The position numbers were made by a program, and so were the translations under genes. Shown in pieces: positions 26,858 to 35,826 of a stretch of DNA of 64,000 bases. Under the pieces are notes generated by a model. The model ran no database searches. It was not told the DNA's origin and saw nothing but the letters and a program-made list of their open reading frames with translations. Source of the stretch: Bin87 sp965221295 (GTDB lineage: Bacteria > Chloroflexota > Dehalococcoidia > Lucifugimonadales > UBA3495); the NCBI GenBank assembly GCA_965221295.1, contig OZ244879.1, forward strand, positions 62,001 to 126,000, written 5' to 3'. Each line of letters begins with the position of its first letter. Position 1 is the stretch's first letter.

Positions 26858-27304
26858 ATGGCAACCCCCGGTTCCGAACCCAATGATGGATCAGAATACG
26901 CTGTCCAGGACAATGACAGCATAACTTTGATGGCGAGCAAGATTATCCGCGACGTTCTGGTTACCCGAGGGGAAGCGATCCGTCGGGCCCAATTGTGGCA
27001 GGCGGTGGAACTCGCGATGGGGGACCGGAAACCAGACGTTGACGGAGTATTGAAACGGGATTGGTTCAATAATAAGGGAACCGGCCCCGGCCGGTGGGAA
27101 CTGACGGAGGCCGTGGAGATCCAGGAGTCGCCGTTCAAGGATGCTGACGGCGCGATCAACTTGGCGTCGGTCGTGCAGTATATGAGGATCTGCCGGGGGG
27201 AAGCGCCCTACATTGGCGACGTGGGCGATTTCATCAAGATCTTCCAGCCCAACGCCGAATTGGACGCCACCTGGCTGTTGCAGCGAGACCGGGCGATCGG
27301 CTGA
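26858..27304 (+). CDS. Hypothetical protein
   Basis: The product is 148 residues from ATG 26858, which follows AGGAGA. I do not recognise the family. The central part, KIIRDVLVTRGEAIRRAQLW then QAVELAMGDRKPDVDGVLKR, followed by WFNNKGTGPGRWELTE, looks like a small winged-helix-type fold, but this is a guess. The C-terminal part includes VVQYMRICRGEAPYIGDVGD. It stands alone between repeat block B and the convergent prmC gene. Confidence 0.6.
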   Translation: MATPGSEPNDGSEYAVQDNDSITLMASKIIRDVLVTRGEAIRRAQLWQAVELAMGDRKPDVDGVLKRDWFNNKGTGPGRWELTEAVEIQESPFKDADGAINLASVVQYMRICRGEAPYIGDVGDFIKIFQPNAELDATWLLQRDRAIG

Positions 27305-27346
27305 ACCGGACCATCGCCTGAACCGGGCCATCGCCGCGAGTACTTC

Positions 27347-28225
27347 CTAGTATCCCTCGTCTGCCCCGCCCAAACTGACGCTCAGCACGCGTTCGCGGCC
27401 GGCGAGGTCGGGCTCCGCGGTGATCTCGGCGTCCGGGAACGTTTTTGACGCCAATCGTCGCGCCTCGTCCATCTGCTCGGGGTCCATTTCCAGCAGGATG
27501 ACGCCGTGGGGTTTCAATTTATCCGGCTGGGCGGCTTGGGCAATCAGGCGGCGGATGTGGTCCAAGCCGTCGGCGCCGCCGTCCAGCGCCGCCACCGGTT
27601 CCCACTGTATTTCCGGCTGTAGCGTGGGGATGCGTTGGGTGGGCAGGTACGGCAGATTGGCCGCGATAACGTCCACCGGCTCCGGCAGGGGCTCCAGCAG
27701 GTCGCCTTTGAGCAGCGTTACCCGGTCGGACACATTGTGCATTCGCACGTTGTAAGCGGTCACGTCCAGCGTGGCGTCGAAGGCGTCGCTGGCGTAGATG
27801 CGGGCCGCCGGCAGGTGGATGGCCAGGTTGACGGCGATGGCGCCGGAGCCAGCGCCGACATCCGCGATGACCAACTCGCGGCTTTCCATGCCCATCAGGG
27901 CCATGAACAGGGCGTGTTCCACCAGGGTTTCGGTCTCCGGACGGGGGATTAGGCAATCGCGGTTGACCAGGAGGTTGACACCGTAGAATTCGCGGTAGTT
28001 GAGGATGTAAGCCAGGGGCTCGCGGGTCAGCCTGCGCTCCACGATGGCGGCCAGCTGGGCTTCCTGTCGCTCGGCGACTTGCGATTCCTGCTCGGCGTAA
28101 ATGGCTTGACGCGGCATCCGCATGACATCCATCACCATAACCTCGGCCTCCAGCCGGGCGTCTGGAATGCCGGCCTGTTCCAGCGTGCGATGGGTTGCCT
28201 GAATTACGTTGCGGAGGCTCGGCAT
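27347..28225 (-). CDS. prmC: Release factor glutamine methyltransferase
   Basis: The product is 292 residues. An N-terminal helical domain precedes the class I SAM-binding fold: LVIADVGAGSGAIAVNLAIH is the SAM loop. The family's active-site NPPY appears as NLPY (ANLPYLPTQR), a variant I believe is common in Chloroflexota. It methylates the GGQ glutamine of release factors. ATG 28225 overlaps the prfA stop (TAATG), so its translation is coupled to that of its substrate. Confidence 0.92.
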   Translation of the reverse strand: MPSLRNVIQATHRTLEQAGIPDARLEAEVMVMDVMRMPRQAIYAEQESQVAERQEAQLAAIVERRLTREPLAYILNYREFYGVNLLVNRDCLIPRPETETLVEHALFMALMGMESRELVIADVGAGSGAIAVNLAIHLPAARIYASDAFDATLDVTAYNVRMHNVSDRVTLLKGDLLEPLPEPVDVIAANLPYLPTQRIPTLQPEIQWEPVAALDGGADGLDHIRRLIAQAAQPDKLKPHGVILLEMDPEQMDEARRLASKTFPDAEITAEPDLAGRERVLSVSLGGADEGY

Positions 28226-29304
28226 TACGCGGAGATGGCGGCCAGTTCCCGTTCCTGGTCGGCGGCGATGAGGCGGTCAATGATTTCGTTGAGACCGCCG
28301 TCCATGAGTCGCTGCATCCCGTGGGTGGTCAAGCCGATGCGATGGTCGGTGATGCGGTCCTGGGGGTAGTTGTACGTGCGTATCTTCTCGCTGCGGTCGC
28401 CGCTGCCGATCTGCGCCTTGCGGTTGCTGGAAATCTCGGCTTGATGTCGTTCCTGTTCGGCGGAATAGAGCCGGCTACGCAGGATGGTCATCGCCTTGGA
28501 CTTGTTCTTGTACTGAGAGCGCTCGTCCTGACAGACCACCATGATGCCCGTGGGTTCGTGAACGATGCGCACGGCGGTGGCAACCTTGTTGACGTTCTGC
28601 CCGCCGTGGCCGCCGGCATGGAAGATGTCGATACGGAGTTCGTCTTCCTTGACGTTCACCTCAACCTCATCGGCCTGGGGCAGCACCGCGACCGTGGCGG
28701 TCGAGGTGTGGATGCGTCCCTGGGTTTCAGTTTCGGGAACACGCTGGACGCGGTGTACGCCGGCCTCGAACTTCAACTTACTGAACGCGTTTTTGCCGTC
28801 CACGGAAAATGCGATGCGGCTGAAGCCACCCAGGTCCGACGGGTTGGAGTCCAAAATGTCCACGGTCCAGCCCTGTTCCTGGGCGTAGCGCTGGTACATG
28901 CGGTACAGGTCAGCGGCGAATAGCGAGGCCTCCTGGCCGCCGGCGGCGGCGTGAATCTCCACGATCACGTCGCGCTCATCATTGGGATCTTTGGGCAGGA
29001 GGGCGACCCGTAGTTGCTGAGCCAGGCCGAAAAGCCGACTTTCCACCTCGGCCAATTCCAACTGGGCCATTTCGATGAGTTCCGGGTCGCCTCCCTCGGT
29101 GATCAGGGCGCGCAGGTCGGCCCGCTCTTCAGCAAGCTTGCGATGCTTTACGTCAATGGACACCAGGTCTTCTAGGCCCGATCGTTCCCGATTTAGTTCT
29201 CCCAATTTGGCGTAGTCCGCGGCAACCTCTGGCAAGGCCATTTCCGCTTCAATCTTCCGATACCGCTCCACAATTGGCTGCAACTTGTCGAAAATGTCGC
29301 CCAT
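28225..29304 (-). CDS. prfA: Peptide chain release factor 1
   Basis: The product is 359 residues. The GGQ loop is in FHAGGHGGQNVNKVATAVR, and the RF1-type domain contains GVHRVQRVPETETQGRIHTS followed by TATVAVLP. It ends translation at UAA and UAG. That leaves UGA to RF2, which fits an organism that re-reads some UGA codons as Sec. The start is ATG 29304; a GTG at 29313 is possible and neither has a strong ribosome site. prmC overlaps its stop. Confidence 0.95.
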   Translation of the reverse strand: MGDIFDKLQPIVERYRKIEAEMALPEVAADYAKLGELNRERSGLEDLVSIDVKHRKLAEERADLRALITEGGDPELIEMAQLELAEVESRLFGLAQQLRVALLPKDPNDERDVIVEIHAAAGGQEASLFAADLYRMYQRYAQEQGWTVDILDSNPSDLGGFSRIAFSVDGKNAFSKLKFEAGVHRVQRVPETETQGRIHTSTATVAVLPQADEVEVNVKEDELRIDIFHAGGHGGQNVNKVATAVRIVHEPTGIMVVCQDERSQYKNKSKAMTILRSRLYSAEQERHQAEISSNRKAQIGSGDRSEKIRTYNYPQDRITDHRIGLTTHGMQRLMDGGLNEIIDRLIAADQERELAAISA

Positions 29305-29337
29305 TACGTTCACGCCCGCCTACTAAAACTGCTTGCC

Positions 29338-29367
29338 AGTATAGCCTACCAATCGGAAAAACAGCAA
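29338..29367 (-). promoter_or_regulatory. Candidate promoter of prfA-prmC
   Basis: On the minus strand, TTGCTG (29367-29362), an 18-bp spacer and TATACT (29343-29338) lie about 35 bp before the start. Confidence 0.5.
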
Positions 29368-29515
29368 GGCAGTTATCGCGTCCAACGAACGCGCATTGGT
29401 GGACGCGCGTTCTCCAGTTGCGGTATGATTGGCGCGCGGCGATTGGGATGCTAACCGGCGCAATTGCTGGCGCGGTTTGAAACAAATATGAAACCTTTTG
29501 CCGAAAAAGCTGGGG

Positions 29516-29521
29516 TACAAT
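29516..29521 (+). promoter_or_regulatory. Possible -10 box for glnII
   Basis: TACAAT lies 33 bp before ATG 29554. No -35 fits. The same TACAAT box precedes genes at 49367 and 56543. Confidence 0.3.
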
Positions 29522-29553
29522 TTTAACGCAATCTGAATTTTGAGGTTTGACTC

Positions 29554-30576
29554 ATGAGTTACAAGGCGGAGTACATTTGGATTGACGGACAGAAGCCCAC
29601 GGCCAAACTCCGTTCAAAGGCAAAGATCGTGCCTGATGGGGAGGCGCCGCCCATTTGGGGTTTTGATGGCTCCAGCACCAATCAGGCCCCCGGAGAGAAC
29701 TCGGACTGTGTGCTTAGCCCAGCGCTGGTGGTCCCCGATCCCATACGCGGCGGCGACCACAAGCTGGTGATGTGTGAAGTCCTGCTCACCGACATGACGC
29801 CCCATCCGTCCAATACCCGGGCTGCCTGCGCCGCCGCGGCGGAGAAGTACGCCGACTTGGACTTCTGGTTCGGCATTGAGCAGGAATACACCTTCTTCGA
29901 CGGCATCAAGCCGCTGGGCTGGCCCGACAACGGCTTCCCCGCTCCCCAGGGCGGCTACTACTGCGGAGTTGGCTCCGACGAAGTGTTCGGCCGGCCCGTG
30001 GTGGAACGGCACATGGACGCCTGTCTGTACGCCGGTCTGGAATTTTCGGGCATCAACGGCGAGGTTATGCCGGCCCAGTGGGAGTTCCAGATTGGCCCGG
30101 TGGGCGCTCCGGCGGTGGGCGATCACATTTGGCTGGCCCGCTGGCTGCTGTACCGCATTGGCGAGGAAGTGGAAACCGTTGACGGGCGCCGCGGCATCGG
30201 CGCTACCCTGGACCCCAAACCCGTCAAGGGCGACTGGAACGGCGCCGGGGCCCATACCAACTTCTCCACCAACCAAATGCGGGAGAACTACGACGCCTGC
30301 GTCGCGGCCGCGGAAGCGCTCAAGACCCGTCACGACCTGCACATCGCCAACTACGGCGACCGGATCGAAGAGCGGCTGACCGGTTTGCACGAAACCTGTT
30401 CCTACCGGGAGTTCCGCTACGGCGTGTCCGACCGGGGAGCCTCGGTTCGCATTCCGTGGCAGGTGGCGCGCGACGGCAAGGGTTACATCGAAGACCGACG
30501 CCCCAACGCCAACTGCGACCCCTACACCGTGACCCGTCTGATCATCGAGACGGTGGGCGCCGCGGCTACCGCATAA
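29554..30576 (+). CDS. glnII: Glutamine synthetase, eukaryotic-like type II
   Basis: The product is 340 residues, the size of GSII enzymes (GSI has about 450). IWGFDGSSTNQAPGENSDCV, WFGIEQEYTFFDGIKPLGWP, EFSGINGEVMPAQWEFQIGP and GDWNGAGAHTNFSTNQMREN carry the family's metal- and ATP-binding residues. It makes glutamine from glutamate and ammonia. GSII lacks the adenylylation control of GSI. ATG 29554 follows TTGAGG. It is a single-gene unit ending at a strong terminator. Confidence 0.95.
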   Translation: MSYKAEYIWIDGQKPTAKLRSKAKIVPDGEAPPIWGFDGSSTNQAPGENSDCVLSPALVVPDPIRGGDHKLVMCEVLLTDMTPHPSNTRAACAAAAEKYADLDFWFGIEQEYTFFDGIKPLGWPDNGFPAPQGGYYCGVGSDEVFGRPVVERHMDACLYAGLEFSGINGEVMPAQWEFQIGPVGAPAVGDHIWLARWLLYRIGEEVETVDGRRGIGATLDPKPVKGDWNGAGAHTNFSTNQMRENYDACVAAAEALKTRHDLHIANYGDRIEERLTGLHETCSYREFRYGVSDRGASVRIPWQVARDGKGYIEDRRPNANCDPYTVTRLIIETVGAAATA

Positions 30577-30609
30577 GGGCGACTGGGCGCCACTGGCTAC
30601 GACAACGAC

Positions 30610-30637
30610 GTGGCGTTCCTGGCATCAGGAACGCCAC
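30610..30637. terminator. Bidirectional terminator after glnII
   Basis: GTGGCGTTCCTG (30610-30621) pairs perfectly with CAGGAACGCCAC (30626-30637) around GCAT, followed by TTA. It sits between convergent genes. Confidence 0.78.
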
Positions 30638-30661
30638 TTACGCTTGTGGATTTCCTCCCGA

Positions 30662-31825
30662 CTACGCGGTGAGGACTTCTCGGAGGCGGCGGATTACGAT
30701 GTCCGTTTCGGCTTCGGTGAGGTTGAGGGGATCCACCATCAACTCGTCGGGCGGGCCAAGCTGCTGGAGGAATATGGGCGGGTCGCCCACCTGCAGGGCT
30801 GCGTTGATCTCCCGGGCCGATGGACCGGCCCAATCACCGCCGCCAAAGTTGAGCACGGCGGTGGGAATCAGGTAGTTGACGCCGTCATGCTGGAGGCTGA
30901 CCCGCAATCCGGGAACCTCCACCAGGCTGTCCACAACCTGCTGGGCCAGGGAGTGGTAGAAGGCCATTTCCGCCTCCTCATCCTCCTCAACGAACATGGC
31001 CAGAGCGGTAACCAAGCCCAGAATTTCCTCCTTGGCCACTTTCATGGGCCGCCCTAAAAATTGAGCGGGGCTGGCGTTGGCCAAAGCGGCGTCAATGAGG
31101 TCGGCGCGTCCGCAGAGTATGCCGGCTCCCTGCGGCCCGCGCACACCCTTGCCGCCGCTGAAGATAACCATGTCTGCGCCGTCGCGCAGGTAGCGTTGCA
31201 AGTTGGATCTGGGCGGCAGCATGGACGCGGCGTCCACGATAACGGGCGCTCCATGCGCATGGGCGATTTCACAAACCTGATCCAGAGGCAGAACCCGTCG
31301 ACTGGTGAAGGGAGCGCACAGGTAGGCGACGGCGGCCGTGCGCTCATTGATAGCCGCTTCCAGCTCCCAGGCGTGGCTGTAAAGGTAGTTGCCAACCTCC
31401 ACTATCTTGGCGCCAGCGGCGCGGTAGGCGTGGTCGTAAGGGAAGCGGTGCATGGTCTGGATGACGATCTCATTCTTCATGCCAGCGGTGTCGGGCAGAC
31501 GATGCATGTTGGCCGGATCGCTCCCGGCGATGCAGGCGGCCGCTTGAAGCAGCAGGCCACCGGCCGCGCCGCTGGACACCATGGCGGCTTCTGATCCGAC
31601 CAGCCGAGCGATCTCCTCGCCCGCCTTGCGATTCAGCTCGTCAATATTGACCATGACTCGGGCGGCGCCAGCCATCTGCTCCAGAACTTCAGGACGGGTA
31701 CGGGTGCCCCCGAACCTGGTCACCGAGCCAGAGGCGTTGATGATGGGAGTGACGCCCAGGTTCCGGTAAGCTTGCTCAGCGTCCCGGTAAGCTCCCTCAG
31801 CGTCAGATATGTTTTGGCGATTCAA
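30662..31825 (-). CDS. SelA-like PLP-dependent aminotransferase-fold enzyme
   Basis: The product is 387 residues of the fold-type I PLP family close to SelA/DgaE: YRNLGVTPIINASGSVTRFG, VGSEAAMVSSGAAGGLLLQA, IVDAASMLPP (D198) and the PLP lysine K226 in IFSGGKGVRGPQGAG. Relatives act as ammonia lyases, epimerases or aldolases on amino compounds. It is shorter than bacterial SelA and differs around the lysine, so I do not call it SelA. TTG 31825 is used because GGAGG lies just upstream; the open frame beyond (to 32164) has no site. It diverges from the nitroreductase gene. Confidence 0.8.
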   Translation of the reverse strand: MNRQNISDAEGAYRDAEQAYRNLGVTPIINASGSVTRFGGTRTRPEVLEQMAGAARVMVNIDELNRKAGEEIARLVGSEAAMVSSGAAGGLLLQAAACIAGSDPANMHRLPDTAGMKNEIVIQTMHRFPYDHAYRAAGAKIVEVGNYLYSHAWELEAAINERTAAVAYLCAPFTSRRVLPLDQVCEIAHAHGAPVIVDAASMLPPRSNLQRYLRDGADMVIFSGGKGVRGPQGAGILCGRADLIDAALANASPAQFLGRPMKVAKEEILGLVTALAMFVEEDEEAEMAFYHSLAQQVVDSLVEVPGLRVSLQHDGVNYLIPTAVLNFGGGDWAGPSAREINAALQVGDPPIFLQQLGPPDELMVDPLNLTEAETDIVIRRLREVLTA

Positions 31826-31895
31826 GGCGCCTCCTGCGAACTGAATGAACGTCGGCAGGGTCGCCGTGTTCCGCCCGCGATGGCAAGTTGGCGGG

Positions 31896-31901
31896 ATTAT
31901 A
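31896..31901 (-). promoter_or_regulatory. -10 box for the SelA-like gene
   Basis: A perfect TATAAT on the minus strand lies 70 bp before the TTG start. No good -35 was found at 16-18 bp. Confidence 0.4.
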
Positions 31902-31964
31902 GCAGGTCGACGAAAGCCTTTGTGGTAACATCGCAGGCACAAAAAAGTACTTGGAGGCGTCAAA

Positions 31965-32591
31965 GTGACTACCGCCGACCGTCTGAACGTCATGCCGCTG
32001 GGCGAGGCCATGTTCACCCAGCGAGCGATCCGCCGATTCAAACCGGACCCTATCCCCGCCGACGTGATGGAAGACATCATGCAGTCTGCCATACGCGCGC
32101 CCAATGGCGGCAACAACCAGGGCTGGCATTTCATAGTGGTGCAAAACGAAGAGATGCGGCGCAAGTTGGGCGAGCTTTACCACGAGGCCTGGTGGGCCAA
32201 ACGCGCCGACGCCGGGATCATGGGGCCCCAAGACATTCCCCCTGGCCCAAGTTCCATGCGTTCGGCCATGCGTCTGGCCAACGAAATTGGCGACGCGCCA
32301 GTCATGGTGTTGGTGTGCGCCACCTCGAAAGGAGCGCAGGCTGCCGGGTCGGTGGTTCCAGCAGCGCAGAACATGCTGCTGGCGGCCCGGGCGTTTGGCA
32401 TCGGCGGCACCATCGCCACGCTGCATCCGGTGGTGGAGGCGCGGGTGCACGCGCTATTCGGCATACCGGAAGAGGCGCAGGTAGTGTATTGCATGCCCTT
32501 CGGCTATCCCCGGGGCAACTTCGGCCCGGTTACTCGCCGACCCTTGAGCGAGGTCTGTTCATACGACCGGTGGGGCGCGCCGAGGGATTGA
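31965..32591 (+). CDS. Nitroreductase-family FMN oxidoreductase
   Basis: The product is 208 residues. FTQRAIRRFKPDPIPADVME and APNGGNNQGWHFIVVQNEE form the FMN-binding start of nitroreductases; AARAFGIGGTIATLHP and CMPFGYPRGNFGPVTRRPLS are the typical C-terminal part. It would reduce a nitro, quinone or flavin-like compound with NAD(P)H. GTG 31965 follows GGAGG. It ends at a terminator facing the coiled-coil gene. Confidence 0.9.
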   Translation: MTTADRLNVMPLGEAMFTQRAIRRFKPDPIPADVMEDIMQSAIRAPNGGNNQGWHFIVVQNEEMRRKLGELYHEAWWAKRADAGIMGPQDIPPGPSSMRSAMRLANEIGDAPVMVLVCATSKGAQAAGSVVPAAQNMLLAARAFGIGGTIATLHPVVEARVHALFGIPEEAQVVYCMPFGYPRGNFGPVTRRPLSEVCSYDRWGAPRD

Positions 32592-32638
32592 TGCGTTGGT
32601 CTCCCAAAGAGCCCATCGCGATGGGGATTAGATTGCGA

Positions 32639-32660
32639 GGGCGGGTCCTGATACCCGCCC
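32639..32660. terminator. Terminator between nitroreductase and coiled-coil genes
   Basis: GGGCGGGT (32639-32646) pairs with ACCCGCCC (32653-32660) around six bases, followed by TAGAT. Confidence 0.7.
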
Positions 32661-32664
32661 TAGA

Positions 32665-33492
32665 TCATTCGGCAAGACGCGGGACGATGATTGCCCTTAC
32701 GCCCAAGCGATCGGCCAGTTCCTGTTGACTGTCCGCAATTTTCCCGCCGACGACCACGGAGATGGTGGGCGTACCGAAAATCTGGGAGAGGGTCTGCGCT
32801 CTTTCCCTGGCCCGATTGATGTCGTAATCGGCAATAGACCTGGACACTTCAATGGCCAGGTGCACCTGTTGACGGTCATCGCGTCGTCGAGCTTCAACGA
32901 GGATGTCGGTGCGTTCCAGTTCGTCGCCCTGTTTGTAGGTGATGACGTTCTGCTCTTCGGCGTCGTCGATGATATCCTGAAACTCCGGCGACCTGGGGAT
33001 AATGCGGCTCTGCATGATGCGGACACGGTTCAAACCGAGCCACCTGCTGGCGATGTTGGCGATATCGCTGTGCACCCGACGTTCCAGTTCCGCGCCTTCG
33101 AGGTTGCCCAACCTGCCTTCGATTCGGTCCAAGCGCAGGGTGGTTTCACCTTGCCAGTCTTGCAGTTTGGTCATGTCGGTTTTGAGCTCGGCTACATCGG
33201 TTTTCACTTCAGCCATGTCGGTTTTGAGCTCAAACACGTCGGTTTTGAGCACGGTCACATCGGCTTTCACATCGGTCATGTCGGTTTTGAGGATGGCCAT
33301 GTCGGCTTCCAACCGGCCCAGCCGTTCTGCGACGAGCCGATTGGTTTCATCAGTCACCCGCACGAATTCGGCGAACCGGTAGGGCAAATCCAGCAGTTCT
33401 TGGCCGAGCAATATAGCCCGAATGGTGTCATTCCATTCGGGCTGCTCCTTGATGATGCGAGCGAAATCCGCTATGTCGTGGATGGTAGTCAT
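32665..33492 (-). CDS. Coiled-coil protein with C-terminal PD-(D/E)XK nuclease-like domain
   Basis: The product is 275 residues. After about 65 helical residues come repeated heptads of the form LKTDM-x-VKTDV, making a long coiled coil (about residues 65-115). The C-terminal part has QGDELERTDILVEARRRDDR and QQVHLAIEVSRSIADYD, then GTPTISVVVGGKIADSQQ. This resembles the PD-(D/E)XK-like domain found after coiled coils in many Chloroflexota and cyanobacterial proteins (DUF3782-like). Nuclease activity is not shown. ATG 33492 directly follows a TACAAT box, so the message may lack a leader. Confidence 0.75.
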   Translation of the reverse strand: MTTIHDIADFARIIKEQPEWNDTIRAILLGQELLDLPYRFAEFVRVTDETNRLVAERLGRLEADMAILKTDMTDVKADVTVLKTDVFELKTDMAEVKTDVAELKTDMTKLQDWQGETTLRLDRIEGRLGNLEGAELERRVHSDIANIASRWLGLNRVRIMQSRIIPRSPEFQDIIDDAEEQNVITYKQGDELERTDILVEARRRDDRQQVHLAIEVSRSIADYDINRARERAQTLSQIFGTPTISVVVGGKIADSQQELADRLGVRAIIVPRLAE

Positions 33493-33498
33493 GCAACC

Positions 33499-33504
33499 AT
33501 TGTA
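33499..33504 (-). promoter_or_regulatory. -10 box suggesting a leaderless transcript
   Basis: TACAAT on the minus strand ends 6 bp before ATG 33492, so transcription would start at or next to the start codon. Confidence 0.35.
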
Positions 33505-33520
33505 GCGTATCGGCGCTGAT

Positions 33521-34537
33521 CTAGCGGGTGCGCTCGTATCGGTAATCGCGGGCGGAACCGCGTTCCGGGGTGGCGGTAGGGTTGTTGGGCAGGTAGGGGT
33601 AGCTGGCATCCACGCCCACCTTGGGCCCGAGGGTGTTCCGCAGGGTCCCGATCCGCTCCACCTCGAGCTCCACGGTGTCGCCGGGTTCCAGCCAGCGAGA
33701 CGCTTCATAGCCCTTGCGGATGGACTCCCGGATGGATCCGCCGCCAACCGTTCCGCTGCCGATCACGTCGCCGGGAGCTATGCGGCTGTCCTTGGCGGCC
33801 CGCTCGATGATCTCGCCCCAGCTGTACCAAGCATTGACGGCCTCTCCGTCGCGCAACCAATCGTCGCCGTTGACCCGCGCATGGCATTTGAGATCCAAGC
33901 GGCCATCTTGGATGTGTGGCATCAGCTCATCGGTGGTCACCACCCAGGGGCCGATGGACGACGCCGAGTCCTTGCCCTTGGCCGGACCCAGGCCAAAGGT
34001 CATCTCGTCGAACTGGAGGTCTCGGGCGCTCCAGTCGTTGAAGATGCAAAACCCCGCGACGTACTGCAACGCTTCGGACGCCGGCACGTTGCTGCCGGCC
34101 CGTCCAATTACGCAGCCAATCTCCAGTTCGTAGTCCAGCTGCTCCGACGCCGCCGGGTAGGGCACCTCTTCATCCGGTCCATAGATGACCAGCGGGTTGG
34201 AAAAGTAGAACACCGGCATTCGATACCAAACCGGGTCGATCTGTCGGGTTCCCTGGGAGGTGGCGTGTTCTTCGTACACGATGTAGTCGCGCACGGTGGG
34301 CGGCTGCAGAACCGGCGCGCGCAGCCGCACGTCTGATAGGGCTACGGCTGGAGCGGCGGCTCCTCCGGCCAGGGCGTCGCCCACGCGGTCGATGGCGGAA
34401 TCGCCGGTATCGAGCAGGGCTCGCACGTCGGGCAACGGCTGTTGGGATCCAATCAGCGCGGCCACATCCACCACTGCGTCGTCTCGCAAGACGCCGCAGC
34501 GTGGTCCGGCGCCATTGTCATAAGTCAGGAGTTTCAT
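33521..34537 (-). CDS. Fumarylacetoacetate hydrolase family protein
   Basis: The product is 338 residues. YELEIGCVIGRAGSNVPASE, FCIFNDWSARDLQFDEMTFG, KGKDSASSIGPWVVTTDEL and IGSGTVGGGS are the metal-binding and catalytic blocks of FAH-type hydrolases. Members cleave C-C bonds or decarboxylate or hydrate 2-oxo acids at the end of aromatic pathways. ATG 34537 follows AAGGA; GTG 34543 is less well placed. The neighbouring NIPSNAP, VOC and amidase genes suggest small-molecule breakdown. Confidence 0.9.
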   Translation of the reverse strand: MKLLTYDNGAGPRCGVLRDDAVVDVAALIGSQQPLPDVRALLDTGDSAIDRVGDALAGGAAAPAVALSDVRLRAPVLQPPTVRDYIVYEEHATSQGTRQIDPVWYRMPVFYFSNPLVIYGPDEEVPYPAASEQLDYELEIGCVIGRAGSNVPASEALQYVAGFCIFNDWSARDLQFDEMTFGLGPAKGKDSASSIGPWVVTTDELMPHIQDGRLDLKCHARVNGDDWLRDGEAVNAWYSWGEIIERAAKDSRIAPGDVIGSGTVGGGSIRESIRKGYEASRWLEPGDTVELEVERIGTLRNTLGPKVGVDASYPYLPNNPTATPERGSARDYRYERTR

Positions 34538-34806
34538 ATTCACTTCCTTGGTCGCGGGGCGAAGGTTGCTGGGCGAAAATTCCGACGTCGCTTCGGGGGT
34601 GTTGCGCTGCTGTTGCCAGCCGTCACTGGCCGTTGCCGACGGGGGCCGTTGCCCGGGTGCGCCACCCGCCTGTTGAGGGCGAGCGCCAGAGCATCCGCTC
34701 GCGGTGGACTCGCCCCCCGACTGGCGGATTGCCTTGGCGCGCGATGCGATGGGCCGTTATTGCGGCGCAATCTCCACGCGGCGCTGGCAGCGATGGCCTG
34801 GGGCCG

Positions 34807-35424
34807 TCAGTGCATCGGCGAGAAGCTGGCCGGGATCATGATCTTGTTTTCCTGGCTGACGCGGCCGGGGGCTCCGGAAGGCCATTGGGGTATCTTGCTC
34901 GCGGCGGAACGCACTTCGGCCCGGTGGTTCAGGTCCTGATACGGCCAAACGTGCATCCACCGATTCAGGTTGCCAAACTCGGTGTACATGCCGGCGGCCA
35001 GCGGCGAGAATTCCTCCCGGTAGGGCAGCGATTCTTCCCAACGGCGCAGCAATTCGGGCATGGAACCGTTCTCGTAGGTGTAGATGCGCATCTCGTAGAT
35101 GTTGCCCAGGGCTTGGTCGCCGCCCATGGGCCGCATGAACGGCGCTGGCGTCCAGACCTCGGAGTTCATGTTGAGGATGTTGCCGGGAGTGATCTTGGGC
35201 GGCCAGTTGGGGTCCTTGCCAGCCTCGGCGCGTATCCGGTTGCGCTCCTCCAGGTTCTCGTAACCCCAAACGTGGATGATCTGGTTCAGCGGGCCGATTT
35301 CAGTGTGCCAGAAGGCGGCGATTGGCGAGTACTTCTCGCGATGGGGCAGCGCTTCGGCGAAGGCTTCTTCGGCTTGCGGCACGGCGCCGGGCTTCAGGTC
35401 GTAGGTGCGTACTTCGTAGATCAT
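34807..35424 (-). CDS. NIPSNAP family protein
   Basis: The product is 205 residues with two NIPSNAP domains of ferredoxin-like fold: MIYEVRTYDLKPGAVPQAEE with FWHTEIGPLNQIIHVWGYEN, and IYEMRIYTYENGSMPELLRR with MYTEFGNLNRWMHVWPYQDL. The role of bacterial NIPSNAP proteins is not settled; dimeric barrel domains of this kind often bind or modify small molecules. ATG 35424 follows CAGGAGAG. It lies 269 bp upstream of the FAH gene on the same strand. Confidence 0.9.
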   Translation of the reverse strand: MIYEVRTYDLKPGAVPQAEEAFAEALPHREKYSPIAAFWHTEIGPLNQIIHVWGYENLEERNRIRAEAGKDPNWPPKITPGNILNMNSEVWTPAPFMRPMGGDQALGNIYEMRIYTYENGSMPELLRRWEESLPYREEFSPLAAGMYTEFGNLNRWMHVWPYQDLNHRAEVRSAASKIPQWPSGAPGRVSQENKIMIPASFSPMH

Positions 35425-35720
35425 GTTTCTCTCCTGCGTGTGAGCGGCGATTTCGGGCGCTGCTGGGCGCTGTGATCAACCGCCGGCATGACGGCTGGCG
35501 TCAGTTTAGCAACCGCGCCGGGTGTGGGCAACCGGAGCATTCCCGCGCCGGCTCCTGCGCTTGTCATTACGGCTAGGGCGGCCCCGCAGCCATCTCGCCA
35601 GGGCAATGCGTCATGGGAAGGACGGCGCGGCAAATCCCTCGGCGTGACCCGTCGCTGACCGCTGCGGTTGGCAGCCCCGAACGGAGGCAACCGGCGCCGC
35701 CGCAGAGCAGAGATCGTCGC
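35425..35720. other. Intergenic region, no gene seen
   Basis: About 300 bp between the divergent NIPSNAP and VOC genes. Short ORFs lack ribosome sites and motifs. The promoter of the NIPSNAP gene should lie here, but I could not identify it. Confidence 0.35.
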
Positions 35721-35729
35721 TGTTATAAT
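35721..35729 (+). promoter_or_regulatory. Extended -10 promoter for the VOC gene
   Basis: TGTTATAAT combines TGN with a perfect TATAAT (35724-35729), about 98 bp before ATG 35827. No -35 is needed or seen. Confidence 0.55.
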
Positions 35730-35826
35730 GCCGCCCACCCGACGGGGCCCTCGCTGGCGCAATACGCGATTGCGGCGCCGCCGAATCGTCAGTCGCGCCC
35801 CGGGTCGAGTTCACAGGAGACGACCA

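Noticed and set aside
26382..27159. Minus-strand ORFs of 127 and 223 codons
   Set aside because: They overlap each other and the better supported gene at 26858, and lack motifs and ribosome sites.
30662..31825. Calling this gene selA
   Set aside because: It is shorter than SelA and the region around the PLP lysine (SGGKGVRGPQGAG) differs from what I recall for SelA; nothing beside it belongs to the Sec pathway.
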